A stretch of DNA of 64,000 nt from Streptomyces composti (GCF_012034205.1 NZ_JAATEM010000011.1:114222-178221), one strand, 5' to 3'; positions 26,048 to 35,363 are shown, counted from the first letter of the stretch. Notes: a model not told the origin generated them from the sequence alone. Made by a program: numbers and translations.

Positions 26048-27628
26048 TCACTCCCACTCGATCGTCCCCGGCGGCTTCGACGTGACGTCGAGCACGACCC
26101 GGTTGACGTCCCGCACCTCGTTGGTGATCCGGGTGGAGATCCTGGCCAGGACGTCGTACGGCAGCCGCGACCAGTCGGCGGTCATGGCGTCCTCGCTGGA
26201 GACCGGGCGCAGCACGATCGGGTGACCGTAGGTCCGCCCGTCGCCCTGGACGCCGACCGAGCGGACATCGGCGAGCAGCACCACCGGGCACTGCCAGATG
26301 TCGCGGTCGAGGCCGGCCGCGGTCAGCTCCTCGCGGGCGATCGCGTCGGCCTCGCGGAGCAGGTCGAGCCGCTCCTTGGTGACCTCGCCGACGATGCGGA
26401 TGCCGAGGCCGGGACCCGGGAAGGGCTGGCGGTGGACGATCTCCTCGGGCAGGCCGAGCTCCTGGCCGACCATCCGGACCTCGTCCTTGAACAGCTTGCG
26501 CAGCGGCTCGATCAGCTTGAACTCGAGGTCCTCGGGGAGACCGCCGACGTTGTGGTGGGACTTGATGTTGGCGGTGCCGGTACCGCCGCCGGACTCCACC
26601 ACGTCCGGGTAGAGGGTGCCCTGGACGAGGAACTCCACCGCGGGGCCCTCGTCGGCGACGATCTCGGCCTGGGCCTGCTCGAAGACGCGGATGAACTCGC
26701 GGCCGATGATCTTCCGCTTCTCCTCGGGGTCGGAGACGCCCTTGAGCGCGGCCAGGAACCGCTCCTCGGCGTCCACGACCTTCAGCTGCACACCGGTGGC
26801 GGCCACGAAGTCCTTCTCGACCTGCTCCGTCTCGCCCTTGCGCATCAGGCCGTGGTCGACGTAGACGCAGGTCAGCTGGGAGCCGATGGCCTTCTGCACC
26901 AGGGCGGCGGCGACCGCGGAGTCCACACCGCCGGACAGACCGCAGATGGCGCGCTTGTCGCCGACCATCTCGCGGATCGCCTCGACCTGCTCCTCGATCA
27001 CATTGCCCGTGGTCCAGGACGGCGACAGGCCCGCGCCCCGGTAGAGGAAGTGCTCCAGCACCTGCTGCCCGTAGGTGGAGTGCATCACCTCGGGGTGGTA
27101 CTGGACGCCGTAGAGCCTCTTCTCGTCGTTCTCGAAGGCGGCGACCGGGACGACGTCGGTGGACGCGGTGACCTCGAAGCCCTCGGGGGCGGCGGAGCAG
27201 GCGTCGCCGTGCGACATCCACACCGACTGCTCGTCCGGGGTGCCCTCGAAGAGGGTGGAGGACGACTTGGAGACGTGCAGGTCGGTACGGCCGTACTCGC
27301 GGGCACCGGTGTTGTCCACGGTGCCGCCCAGGGTCTGGGCCATCAGCTGGAAGCCGTAGCACATGCCGAAGACGGGGACACCCGCCTCGAAGAGCCGGCG
27401 GTCCAGGCGGGGGGCGCCCTCCTCGTACACGGACGAGGGTCCGCCGGACAGGATGACCGCGGCCGGGTTCTTGGCGAGGATCTCCTCGACCGGCATGGTG
27501 CTCGGCACGATCTCGCTGTAGACCCGCGCCTCACGGACGCGTCGGGCGATGAGCTGGGCGTACTGCGCGCCGAAGTCGACGACCAGGACGGTCTCGGGCG
27601 CGTTGGCAGCGGGATTCGCTGATGACAC
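26048..27628 (-). CDS. guaA: GMP synthase (glutamine-hydrolysing)
   Basis: A 526-residue two-domain enzyme converting XMP, glutamine and ATP to GMP. The class I amidotransferase domain (about 12-205) has the nucleophile in FGMCYGFQL and a His-Glu pair around QYHPEVMHS. The ATP-pyrophosphatase domain starts with the P-loop LSGGVDS (after AICG), and the C-terminal dimerisation domain ends with [13 protein letters not shown], the canonical terminus. Start is GTG at 27628 with GGAAGG upstream. It completes guanine nucleotide synthesis with guaB (52191-53693), which lies about 25 kb away. Full length and intact. Confidence 0.98.
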   Translation of the reverse strand: MSSANPAANAPETVLVVDFGAQYAQLIARRVREARVYSEIVPSTMPVEEILAKNPAAVILSGGPSSVYEEGAPRLDRRLFEAGVPVFGMCYGFQLMAQTLGGTVDNTGAREYGRTDLHVSKSSSTLFEGTPDEQSVWMSHGDACSAAPEGFEVTASTDVVPVAAFENDEKRLYGVQYHPEVMHSTYGQQVLEHFLYRGAGLSPSWTTGNVIEEQVEAIREMVGDKRAICGLSGGVDSAVAAALVQKAIGSQLTCVYVDHGLMRKGETEQVEKDFVAATGVQLKVVDAEERFLAALKGVSDPEEKRKIIGREFIRVFEQAQAEIVADEGPAVEFLVQGTLYPDVVESGGGTGTANIKSHHNVGGLPEDLEFKLIEPLRKLFKDEVRMVGQELGLPEEIVHRQPFPGPGLGIRIVGEVTKERLDLLREADAIAREELTAAGLDRDIWQCPVVLLADVRSVGVQGDGRTYGHPIVLRPVSSEDAMTADWSRLPYDVLARISTRITNEVRDVNRVVLDVTSKPPGTIEWE

Positions 27629-27739
27629 GAGGTGCCTTCCGGCGGTGGGGCGGGGGTCTTGTGCCTCCCGATTCTACCGGGGCGCCCGACGGCTCCCCGC
27701 GTCCCGGCCGGGGCCGCCCGTCTCAGCATGCGGCCCGGC

Positions 27740-27768
27740 TTGGACACCCCGCTCGGGAGCGGCATACT
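27740..27768 (+). promoter_or_regulatory. Vegetative-type promoter of the aroQ leader
   Basis: TTGGAC (27740-27745), 17 bases, CATACT (27763-27768), followed by seven bases and the A of the leader-peptide ATG at 27776. Spacing and hexamers fit a housekeeping sigma promoter; the predicted transcript is leaderless. Confidence 0.65.
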
Positions 27769-27775
27769 TGCCCTC

Positions 27776-27847
27776 ATGCTCGACCACGCGACCTTCGTCT
27801 TTACCTATGGCAACCGGCCCGCCGGCTGCCATGGTCGTGCTGCTTGA
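27776..27847 (+). CDS. Aromatic-codon leader peptide of the chorismate mutase attenuator
   Basis: A 23-codon reading frame, MLDHATFVFTYGNRPAGCH plus four residues, then TGA. It has Phe-Val-Phe-Thr-Tyr at codons 7-11, and two of the three aromatic codons are TTT and TAT, which are rare in Streptomyces. It starts where the promoter at 27740 should begin transcription. The Tyr codon abuts a 12-bp hairpin (27807-27818 with 27821-27832, one mismatch), and a strong terminator hairpin follows at 27867. This is the layout of a ribosome-stalling leader that senses charged Phe/Tyr tRNA and controls the chorismate mutase gene. Confidence 0.78.
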   Translation: MLDHATFVFTYGNRPAGCHGRAA

Positions 27848-27866
27848 GCTACTGACAAGCGACTTC

Positions 27867-27903
27867 CCAGGCGCCCCGGGCCGACAAGGCCCGGGGCGCC
27901 TGG
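27867..27903 (+). terminator. Attenuator hairpin upstream of chorismate mutase
   Basis: CCAGGCGCCCCGGGCC (27867-27882) pairs perfectly over 16 bp with GGCCCGGGGCGCCTGG (27888-27903), with a five-base loop. There is no U-tract, common for actinobacterial terminators. Sequence GGCCCG at 27816-27821, inside the leader frame, could pair with CGGGCC at 27877-27882 and prevent hairpin formation. Confidence 0.8.
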
Positions 27904-27959
27904 CGTATCCGGACCTTGCCGATCCGGGGCGCTCGACACCACAGGTGAGGAGCCCCGGC

Positions 27960-28313
27960 ATGACCGCCACCGCGACCGACAAGACCACCTCCGTGACCAC
28001 TGCCACGTCCGCGGCCCCGAGCACGGGCGGCGCGACGGCCGCCGAGCGCACCGGCGCCCGCACCCCGGAGGCCGCGGACCTGATCAGCAACGCGAGGGAA
28101 CGCATCGACGCCCTGGACGACCGGATCATCGGCCTGATCCAGGAACGGATGGCCGTCTCCGCCGTGATCCAGAAGGAACGCATCGCCTCCGGCGGACGCC
28201 GGGTGAACCTGGCCCGCGAGATGGAGATCCTCACCCACTACAGGGAGGCCCTCGGCAAGCCGGGCACGGCGCTCGCCATGACCCTCCTCGAGCTGTGCCG
28301 CGGAAAGATCTGA
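27960..28313 (+). CDS. Chorismate mutase (AroQ class)
   Basis: A 117-residue all-helical AroQ-type chorismate mutase, which converts chorismate to prephenate at the start of Phe and Tyr synthesis. After a disordered Thr/Ala-rich N-terminus (~40 residues) the domain begins ISNARERIDALDDRIIGLI, with the Arg/Lys active-site residues in ERMAVSAVIQKERIASGG and REMEILTHYREALG. The C-terminus LLELCRGKI is typical. It is transcribed after an attenuator with a Phe/Tyr-rich leader peptide, fitting end-product control. It stands alone; guaA is divergent upstream. Confidence 0.93.
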   Translation: MTATATDKTTSVTTATSAAPSTGGATAAERTGARTPEAADLISNARERIDALDDRIIGLIQERMAVSAVIQKERIASGGRRVNLAREMEILTHYREALGKPGTALAMTLLELCRGKI

Positions 28314-29007
28314 GTGAGCCGGGAGAGGACAGCCGCGCGATCCGGGCGGGGACCGCGGGGCCTGAATCCACGTTCCCGGTACAGACGTACGCATCCTTCT
28401 CACCCGTACGGCGCGTGACCGGCCGCCGGAGCGCTTCGTTGGTACCGGTGTCCGTGCCAGCCAGGGGCGGGCCCGAAAGAACCACGCGTGGCTCGCCGGA
28501 GCGATGAGGCGTGCGGATCGTGCCGTACGTCGTGGGACCTCGCTCCGGGAAGTGACCGGACGGCAGGGGACAGCAGCCCGGTCACCCAGGAACGGCCGGC
28601 TCCGGGGACGCCCGGGGCCGGCCGGCGGGACTGTCCCCCGTCCGGGACGAACTGCTTGCGGAGGCCGCACCCGTCGAGCACGATGCGTACGAGCCCGAGT
28701 CCCCCCGCAGACAACTGCATTGCTCCCGCGCAGACGCGCCGGAAGGCGGACCGGCGGCGACTGCCGGAGCTCCAGGCCAGCGGCGTTACCCCCCCGGCGC
28801 CGCTTCCCCCGGGCACCGGTGCTGCCCTGACGCCGGTGCTGACGGAGGAAGGGCCCCGCGGCTCCGCCCCGCGGGGCCCTTCGCACGACCACGAGATCCC
28901 GGACACGCGCCGCACTGCCGTGCTCCTCAACCACCATCGCCCAACTGCCCGCCCACAGGCTGGACTTCGGCTACGGGCGGCCTCAGCTGCGGCGGATACC
29001 CCGTACC
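28314..29007. other. Gene-poor region with a terminator hairpin
   Basis: I see no convincing gene in these ~690 bases on either strand; the open frames lack family features. A terminator-like hairpin lies at 28850-28880. A CTCAGCTGCGG sequence occurs twice near the right end (around 28981 and 29008), the second inside the stop of the following minus-strand gene. Confidence 0.5.
28850..28880. terminator. GC-rich terminator hairpin
   Basis: AGGGCCCCGCG (28850-28860) pairs with CGCGGGGCCCT (28870-28880) around a nine-base loop. It could end transcripts of the minus-strand gene at 29008 or of aroQ read from the left. A few T residues flank it. Confidence 0.65.
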
Positions 29008-30234
29008 TCAGCTGCGGCTGACGACGCCGCAGCCGCCGGTGCCCCCGCCGGGCAGTTCCCTGCTGCGGTCGTAGGGGTCCACCGGCGCGCCGGTGGTGCC
29101 GGGGTTCGTCTGCCGGTCGGCGAGGAACTGGGGGCGGATCACCCCGTCGCCGTCCTTGCAGTCGTCGTTGCCGATCTCGCTGCGGACGTCGGAGATCCAC
29201 AGCCGCCCTTCGGTGCCCTGGTACTCGGCGAGGTCCAGCACGGACACCTCGAGGCCGCGGCGCACGATGGTGCGGGCCACCTCGTCACCGCCGCCGGCGT
29301 GCAGTGCCGCGTAGACGAAGGTGTAGTCCGCCTTGATCACTGCCTTGCCCGAGGCCCCCCGTGCGGGCTCCACAGTCATGCGGCCGCGCACCCGCACGTC
29401 GTCGAGGATCTCCACCTGCCCGGGGTCGAAGCGGGAGAAGGTCACCACCGGGTCGTTCTGCGCGGTGGGTTTGCGCAGCCCGGCGCGCAGCTGACGCAGG
29501 TAGTCCTTCTCCACCGGGTCCACCAGGGCGAGCGCCTTCTTCGGCTCGCCTCCCCGCAGCACCTGCGGATCGAGATTCGCGGCGACCAGGAACTCCTTGG
29601 TTCTGCGCAGGGCGTCCTCGATCCGCTCGGCGGAGACCCCGCCCACGGGCTTGGCCTCGGGCAGCCGGATGGCGTCCGCTCCCGACTCCCAGCGGGCGGC
29701 GGGCGATCCTGCGAACGGCCGCTCGCGCGTAGGGGTCCCACCGGGGCCCTCGGCCGGCGGGCCGGTGGGCCTGGCGGACTCCGGGGCGAGCGGGGAGGCG
29801 GCCGCGGACTCCTCGGACGACTCCCCGAGAAGACCGCCGAGCCCGGGCAGCCGCGACAGCAGGCCCGGCTTCACCGCGACCAGCGCCAGCGCGGCGGCGA
29901 GCAGGACACCGACGATGCTCCAGACCGTGCGGCGGCGGCTGCGGCGGCCTTCCACGGCGTGCAGGATCGGTGGTCCGGTACGCCAGCCCTCCGGCTCGGC
30001 GGGGCGGGCGGTCCTGCGCCGGCCCCAGCGCCGCCGGCGGTTCGCACCCTCCCGCGCGCGCTGCTCGTCCATCGCGCGCAGCCGCTCGGTCACCATCCGC
30101 GCCCTGGCGGACGGTTCCCTGGGTGCGGAGGCGCGGATGTCGCGCTCGCTGTCCCGGGCGAACTTCTCCCACACGTCGTCGGGTATCGCGGACGACTCCG
30201 GTGCGGGTTCCTCGGACGACTGATCGGCGGCCAC
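29008..30234 (-). CDS. Conserved Streptomyces membrane protein of unknown function
   Basis: A 408-residue single-pass protein. The cytoplasmic N-terminus is charged (MAADQSSEEPAPESSAIPDD, then an Arg-rich stretch NRRRRWGRRR). One membrane helix follows (TVWSIVGVLLAAALALVAV), then a Ser/Ala/Pro linker and a ~230-residue extracytoplasmic domain with TKEFLVAANLDPQVLRGG, RFDPGQVEILDDVRVRG and DYTFVYAAL. I do not recognise the domain; it may be a lipid or peptide binding fold. The start is GTG at 30234. Its right side faces the LAETG protein across 224 bp. Confidence 0.8.
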   Translation of the reverse strand: MAADQSSEEPAPESSAIPDDVWEKFARDSERDIRASAPREPSARARMVTERLRAMDEQRAREGANRRRRWGRRRTARPAEPEGWRTGPPILHAVEGRRSRRRTVWSIVGVLLAAALALVAVKPGLLSRLPGLGGLLGESSEESAAASPLAPESARPTGPPAEGPGGTPTRERPFAGSPAARWESGADAIRLPEAKPVGGVSAERIEDALRRTKEFLVAANLDPQVLRGGEPKKALALVDPVEKDYLRQLRAGLRKPTAQNDPVVTFSRFDPGQVEILDDVRVRGRMTVEPARGASGKAVIKADYTFVYAALHAGGGDEVARTIVRRGLEVSVLDLAEYQGTEGRLWISDVRSEIGNDDCKDGDGVIRPQFLADRQTNPGTTGAPVDPYDRSRELPGGGTGGCGVVSRS

Positions 30235-30458
30235 AACAACGGCTTTCTGTCGGGGTTTTGGTCAGGGAGCGTACGCCGTCGGAGATCCCGCCGAACCAGT
30301 GATCCACCTCACACGAAAGTTCCGTGAGGTTCCGAACAACCTTTCACCCCGCTCGGTGATCAAACCATCAAAACCAAGGCCCCATCCGCGCCCCACACGC
30401 GGGCAGGCCTCCCCCAATGCGCGCCGCGGCAGTGGCGCGCCGGACTTTCGAGGTCTAC

Positions 30459-31505
30459 ATGAAGCTTCGCCGCGCCATGGCAGCAGCGGCCGCCACGGCC
30501 GTGATCGCCCCGGTCGCTCTGCTCGCGGCCCCGGCCGCCCACGCGACCGAGCCGGCCCCCGCCGTCTCCGCCAGCGAGTCGCCCGTCGAAGGTGGGACGA
30601 ACGACGGCGACACGTCGACCGAACCGTCCTCGGAGGAGTCGACCGAGTCGACCGCGCCCGAGGACGAGCAGGACGCCGCCGACAAGCCGGGCGACGACGG
30701 GCCGCAGGACACCACGGAGCCGTCGGACGAGGAGTCCACCGGCGACCCGGCTCCGGAGGACGAGACCCCGGGCACCACGCCGTCCAGCCCCGCCCCCGGC
30801 ACCTCCGCACCGGAGGACGGGGAAGAGGAGCCGGTCCCGGCCGAGTGCGAGGACACCAAGGTCGACATCAGCATCTCCGGCCTGCCCGGCAAGATCGCTG
30901 CGGGCAGCGGCTGGCACACGTTCACGCTGAGCGTCGCCAACAACTCCGACTCCACCCTGCAGGACCTGGGCTACTTCGCCGGCGCCTCCGCCGACGAGGA
31001 GTGGGAGCAGCTGTTCAAGAGCAAGCAGGTCCAGGTCCAGGCCTACGACCCGGCCGAGAAGGTCTGGTTCGACCTCGACTCCGACGGTTACGCGGTGGGC
31101 TACATCGGCTGGACCGACGAGCTCGAGCCGGGCTACGAGGTCGACATCCCGCTGCGCCTGAACGTGAAGCCGTCCGCGCCGGCCGGCGCCGCGTTCTCCT
31201 TCGGCGTGACGATCTACGGTGACGCCGACGCCGAGTGCACCGGTTTCGGTGCCGCGTCGTACCGCTTCCAGATCGTGGCCCCGGGCACGGACACCGAGGG
31301 CACCAAGCCGCAGGAAGGCGGCAAGGCCCCCGTCACCGACGAGAAGCCGAGCAAGGAGAACGCCCCGCAGGTCACCGGCAGCCTCGCCGAGACCGGCTCC
31401 AGCTCGGCGCTTCCGGTGATCGGTCTGGCCGGCGGCCTCGCCGTCGTCGCCGGTGCCGGCGCCGTGTTCGTGGTGCGCCGCCGCAAGGCGGGCGCCGAGG
31501 CGTAA
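30459..31505 (+). CDS. Sortase-anchored (LAETG) surface protein
   Basis: A 348-residue secreted wall-anchored protein. Signal peptide MKLRRAMAAAAATAVIAPVA with cleavage near AHATEP; an acidic Ser/Thr/Pro/Glu-rich spacer (about 35-125); a beta-rich domain with CEDTKVDISISGLPG and FTLSVANNSDSTLQDLGYF; then the sorting signal LAETG, a hydrophobic helix (LPVIGLAGGLAVVAGAGAVF) and the positive tail VRRRKAGAEA. LAETG-type signals are used by class E sortases in Streptomyces. The ATG at 30459 has GAGGT about 4 bases upstream. The function is unknown; the spacer suggests a displayed domain. A strong terminator follows at 31587. Confidence 0.9.
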   Translation: MKLRRAMAAAAATAVIAPVALLAAPAAHATEPAPAVSASESPVEGGTNDGDTSTEPSSEESTESTAPEDEQDAADKPGDDGPQDTTEPSDEESTGDPAPEDETPGTTPSSPAPGTSAPEDGEEEPVPAECEDTKVDISISGLPGKIAAGSGWHTFTLSVANNSDSTLQDLGYFAGASADEEWEQLFKSKQVQVQAYDPAEKVWFDLDSDGYAVGYIGWTDELEPGYEVDIPLRLNVKPSAPAGAAFSFGVTIYGDADAECTGFGAASYRFQIVAPGTDTEGTKPQEGGKAPVTDEKPSKENAPQVTGSLAETGSSSALPVIGLAGGLAVVAGAGAVFVVRRRKAGAEA

Positions 31506-31586
31506 GCACGCGGGGACCGCTCCGGGCCACCCGAGCGGTCCGAACGCCCGGACCCCGGACAGCGGTCCGGAGCGGCCCGGAACAAT

Positions 31587-31626
31587 GGTGAGGACCTGCG
31601 CCCGGAGGGGAGCGCAGGTCCTCACC
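31587..31626. terminator. Strong terminator between the LAETG gene and the GMC oxidoreductase
   Basis: GGTGAGGACCTGCGC (31587-31601) and GCGCAGGTCCTCACC (31612-31626) are perfectly complementary over 15 bp with a ten-base loop, followed by TTCTGTTT. Convergent genes lie on both sides, so it may stop transcription from both. Confidence 0.85.
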
Positions 31627-31679
31627 TTCTGTTTCCGCCCCGGGGGTGGGGGGTCGACTGCCGCCCCGGGGCGCGCCGG

Positions 31680-33533
31680 CTACTGCTTCTCCGGCTGCTT
31701 CTCCCCCTGCGCCTTCTTCGGCTCCCGCCCCTTCACCGGCTCCGGTGCCTTTTTCGGCGGCACCGCCGGCACCTGAAGGAACGGCAGCTTCAGCGCGCCG
31801 AACGCCTCCGCCGGGACCACCGGGGACTTGGGCTCGACCGGCTGGATCCTGCGGTAGGGCTCGCCCTGCGCCGGGCGCGGGTCCTCCTCGCCCTTGTTGG
31901 GCCAGAACGACATCGCCCGCTCGGCCTGCGCGGTGATGGTCAGCGACGGGTTCACCCCGAGGTTCGCCGAGACGGCGGAGCCGTCCACCACGGAGATGCC
32001 GGGGTGGCCGTAGAGCCGGTGGTACGGGTCGATCACCCCGGTGTCGCTGCTCGCGCCGATGGGGCAGCCGCCGAGGAAGTGGGCGGTGAGCGGCATGCCG
32101 GTCAGCTCGCCGACGTTGGAGCCGGGGAAGCCGTTGATCTCCTCGGCGAGGGCGGAGGCGGCCTCGGTGGCCGTCTTGATCTGCTTGGGGTTGGGGTTGC
32201 CGTGGCCCTGCCGGGCGGTGAGCAGCCCGCGGCCGACGCCGGACGGCTTCAGATAGGTCGTCAGGGAGTTGTCCACGGACTGCATCACCAGGCCGATGAT
32301 GGTCCGCTCCGACCAGCGCCGGTTGGACAGCGACCGCAGCATCAGCCAGGGGTGCCGGGCCACGTTGGCCAGCCAGCCCAGCACCCGGGACGAGCCCTTG
32401 CCGCTGGGCGCGTACGGCACCTGCAGGACGGACAGGCCGCCCATCGCGTTGGAGCCGCGGCCGTAGCGGACCGGCTCGATATGGGTGTCGGCGTCCGGGT
32501 GGATGGAGGACGTGATGGCCACACCGCGGGTGAAGTCGGCCTTGGGCACGCCGGTGGCCTTGCGGTAGCGGCGGTTGTCGGTCTGGGCGCCCACCAGTGC
32601 CTCGGAGTTGGTGCGGGTCAGCTCGCCCAGCTTGTCCGACAGGTGCGGCAGCTGCCCGCCGGCCTTCATGCGGTGCAGCAGGGTCTGGGTGCCGTAGGTG
32701 CCGGCGGCCAGCACCACCCGCCGGGCCCGGAAGGTCCGGCCCTCGCCCTTGCGGCGGTTGTCGGTGGGCAGCGTGGCGACGGCGAAACCGCCCTGGGAGT
32801 CCTCCGTCACCGACACCACCGTCGTCATGGGGTGCACCACGGCGCCCGCCTTCTCGGCGAGGTGGAGGTAGTTCTCGTTCAGGGTGTTCTTGGCGCCGCG
32901 GCGGCAGCCGGTCATGCACTCGCCGCACTCCACGCAGGCCTTCCGGGAGGGTCCGGCACCGCCGAAGTACGGGTCCGGCACCTCCTGTCCCGGCTTCGCC
33001 TTCACCGTGCCGTCGGCGTCCTCGCCGTCGCCGAAGAAGACCCCGACCGGCGCCATGTGGAAGGTGTCGCCGCAGCCCATCCGCTCCGCGGCCGCCTTCA
33101 GGTGCACGTCCGAGGGGGTCATCGTCGGGTTGAGCCGCACGCCCAGCATGCGCTTCGCCTGGTCGTAGTACGGCTTCAGCTCCTCCTGCCAGTCGGTGAT
33201 GTGCCCCCACTGGGGGTCCTCGAAGAACGGCTTGGGCGGCACGTACAGGGTGTTGGCGTAGTTGAGGGAGCCGCCGCCGACACCCGCGCCGGCCAGCACC
33301 ATGACGTTGCCCAGCAGATGGATGCGCTGAATGCCGTACATGCCGAGCTTGGGGGCCCAGAGGTAGTTCTTGATGTCCCAGGAGTTCTTGGGGAGGGACT
33401 CCCGGGTCCAGCGACGGCCGGCCTCCAGCACGCCGACGCTGTAGCCCTTCTCGGTCAGGCGCAGCGCGCTGACCGATCCGCCGAAGCCGGATCCGACCAC
33501 GATGACGTCGTAGTCGTACGTGTCCTGGGCCAC
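31680..33533 (-). CDS. GMC-family oxidoreductase (cholesterol oxidase-like)
   Basis: A 617-residue FAD enzyme. The FAD-binding Rossmann motif is GSGFGGSVSALRLTEKG near residue 13, followed by VLEAG. A Cys-rich segment CVECGECMTGCRRGAKNTL is typical of the actinobacterial branch related to cholesterol oxidases. C-terminal half includes NLGVNPSLTITAQAER. The last ~30 residues are a Lys/Glu/Pro tail. No Tat or Sec signal is seen. The reaction would be alcohol oxidation; the substrate is unknown. The start is GTG at 33533, with GAGGAG eight bases upstream. An aldehyde dehydrogenase gene lies 101 bp upstream on the same strand, so alcohol to aldehyde to acid oxidation in one operon is an attractive inference. 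Confidence 0.88.
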   Translation of the reverse strand: MAQDTYDYDVIVVGSGFGGSVSALRLTEKGYSVGVLEAGRRWTRESLPKNSWDIKNYLWAPKLGMYGIQRIHLLGNVMVLAGAGVGGGSLNYANTLYVPPKPFFEDPQWGHITDWQEELKPYYDQAKRMLGVRLNPTMTPSDVHLKAAAERMGCGDTFHMAPVGVFFGDGEDADGTVKAKPGQEVPDPYFGGAGPSRKACVECGECMTGCRRGAKNTLNENYLHLAEKAGAVVHPMTTVVSVTEDSQGGFAVATLPTDNRRKGEGRTFRARRVVLAAGTYGTQTLLHRMKAGGQLPHLSDKLGELTRTNSEALVGAQTDNRRYRKATGVPKADFTRGVAITSSIHPDADTHIEPVRYGRGSNAMGGLSVLQVPYAPSGKGSSRVLGWLANVARHPWLMLRSLSNRRWSERTIIGLVMQSVDNSLTTYLKPSGVGRGLLTARQGHGNPNPKQIKTATEAASALAEEINGFPGSNVGELTGMPLTAHFLGGCPIGASSDTGVIDPYHRLYGHPGISVVDGSAVSANLGVNPSLTITAQAERAMSFWPNKGEEDPRPAQGEPYRRIQPVEPKSPVVPAEAFGALKLPFLQVPAVPPKKAPEPVKGREPKKAQGEKQPEKQ

Positions 33534-33634
33534 CCTGTACTCCTCATCGAGTCTTTTGTGCGGATCGTCCCTCGGGGCGCGCGCCGGCGCGGCGGAGCCG
33601 CACACCTCGCGCGCCCCGCTCCCTCGAAGGCACC

Positions 33635-35248
33635 TCACCTGAAGCGGAGTGCCTTCATCACCCTCAGGCTGCGGCTCATGAAGGCCGCGTACTTCTCGTC
33701 GTCCAGGCCGAGGGACGGGGCCATCGGCAGCAGGCGCTGATGGGCGACCGTCTGGGCCTCGGTGTACTTGAGGATGCCCTCGGAGCCGTGGCGGCGGCCG
33801 AGGCCGGAGTCCTTCATCCCGCCCATCGGGGACTGCACGCTGCCGTAGGCGGGTGCGTAGCCCTCGTTGATGTTGACGGTGCCGGTGCGCAGCCGGGCGG
33901 CGATCGCGCGGCCCCGCCGGGCGCTCCTGGTCCACACCGAGGCGTTCAGCCCGTACGGGGTGGAGTTGGCGCGCTCCACCGCCTCGTCGTCGCTGCCGAA
34001 GCGGTATACGGACACCACCGGGCCGAAGGTCTCCTCGGCGCAGACGGTCATGGAGTCCTGGACACCGTCGAGGACGGTCGGCTCGTAGAAGTACGGGCCG
34101 ATGTCGGGGCGGGCCTGTCCGCCGGTGAGCACGGTGGCTCCCTTGGCGACGGCGTCCTCCACGTGCCGGGTGACGGCGGTCAGCTGGCGTTCGCCGACCA
34201 GGGAGCCCATGTCGGCGCCGTAGGCGAGGGCGTTGCCGAGACGCATCGCCCTGGTGCGGGCGACGAAGCGCTCCAGGAAGGCGTCGGCGACCGACTCGTG
34301 CACGAACAGCCGCTCGATGGAGATGCACAGCTGGCCGGCGGAGGAGAAGCAGGCGCGGACGGCGCCCGCGGCGGCCTTGTCGAGGTCGGCGTCGTCGAGC
34401 ACCAGCATGGCGTTCTTGCCGCCGAGTTCGAGGGAGACGCCGACCAGGCGGGCCGCGGCGCTCTGGGCGACCTGGCGGCCGGTGGCGGTGGAGCCGGTGA
34501 AGGAGACGTAGTCGGCGTGCTTGACGACCTCGGGGCCCACCACGGGCCCCTCGCCGAGCACCACCTGGAAGACGTCGGCGGGCAGTCCGGCCTCGATCAG
34601 CAGGTCGCGGGCCCACAGCGCGGTGAGGCAGGTCTCGGTGTCGGGCTTCATCACCACCGCGTTGCCCGCGACGAACGCGGGGAGGGCGTCACCGACGGAG
34701 AGCTCGAGCGGGTAGTTCCAGGGCGCTATCTGGCCGACGACGCCCCGCGGATGGCGCAGTTCGGTGACCTTCGTCAGGGTCGGCATGGCGCCGGTGTGGC
34801 GCTTCGGCCTGAGGTAGGCGGCGGCGCGGCGGCCGTAGTGGCGGGCCGCCACGGCGACGGCCTGCACCTCCTCGTGGGCGTGCAGCCGGGCCTTGCCGGT
34901 CTCCAGCTGGATCAGGTCCAGGACCTCGGCCTGGCGCTCCAGCAGGATGTCGTGGAAGCGCAGCAGTACGGCGGCACGCTGACGTATCGGGGTCTGCTCC
35001 CAGACGGACTGGGCGGCGCGGGCGGCCCCGAACGCCTTCTCCACGTCCTCCGGGGTCGATTCGGGCAGATCGGCGAGCTTCTCCCCGGTGAACGGGGTGT
35101 GGTTGGCCGTTCTGCCCGATCCGGCGATGCCCTTGGTGAGCTGGGCGACCAGTTCGGGCGTGACCACATCGGCTGCGGTGCGGGCGCCCGCCGGGGCGGG
35201 GGCTATGGGGTTGGTGCCGGCCGTGGCCGTGGTCTGCGCGTCCGTCAT
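33635..35248 (-). CDS. Succinate-semialdehyde dehydrogenase-type aldehyde dehydrogenase
   Basis: A 537-residue NAD(P)-dependent aldehyde dehydrogenase. Motifs: the N-terminal PWNYPLELS region, FTGSTATGRQVA, catalytic Glu in VSLELGGKN and nucleophile Cys in FSSAGQLCISIER; C-terminal PMGGMKDSGLGRRHG. The best family match is the GabD2 group that oxidises succinic semialdehyde to succinate. It lies just upstream of the GMC oxidoreductase on the same strand. The ATG at 35248 begins MTDAQTTATAG. All catalytic residues are present. Confidence 0.9.
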   Translation of the reverse strand: MTDAQTTATAGTNPIAPAPAGARTAADVVTPELVAQLTKGIAGSGRTANHTPFTGEKLADLPESTPEDVEKAFGAARAAQSVWEQTPIRQRAAVLLRFHDILLERQAEVLDLIQLETGKARLHAHEEVQAVAVAARHYGRRAAAYLRPKRHTGAMPTLTKVTELRHPRGVVGQIAPWNYPLELSVGDALPAFVAGNAVVMKPDTETCLTALWARDLLIEAGLPADVFQVVLGEGPVVGPEVVKHADYVSFTGSTATGRQVAQSAAARLVGVSLELGGKNAMLVLDDADLDKAAAGAVRACFSSAGQLCISIERLFVHESVADAFLERFVARTRAMRLGNALAYGADMGSLVGERQLTAVTRHVEDAVAKGATVLTGGQARPDIGPYFYEPTVLDGVQDSMTVCAEETFGPVVSVYRFGSDDEAVERANSTPYGLNASVWTRSARRGRAIAARLRTGTVNINEGYAPAYGSVQSPMGGMKDSGLGRRHGSEGILKYTEAQTVAHQRLLPMAPSLGLDDEKYAAFMSRSLRVMKALRFR

Positions 35249-35333
35249 GAGCGGCAGGGTATGCCCGGGCGACCGCTTTGTGTACCCGTCGGTAACACAT
35301 TCACCGATCGCTCACACGACGCCAGTGAACGCT

Positions 35334-35363
35334 GGCAACAAAGCCCCTGATCAGGGCGTTGCC
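35334..35363 (-). terminator. Terminator after the kinase cluster
   Basis: GGCAAC (35334-35339) and GTTGCC (35358-35363) enclose the inner palindrome CCCTGATCAGGG. The hairpin starts six bases after the stop of the last kinase gene. Confidence 0.7.

Noticed and set aside
28314..29007. Small structured RNA
   Set aside because: Apart from one terminator hairpin I could not match the sequence to any known RNA (SRP, 6S-like, RNase P, tmRNA).
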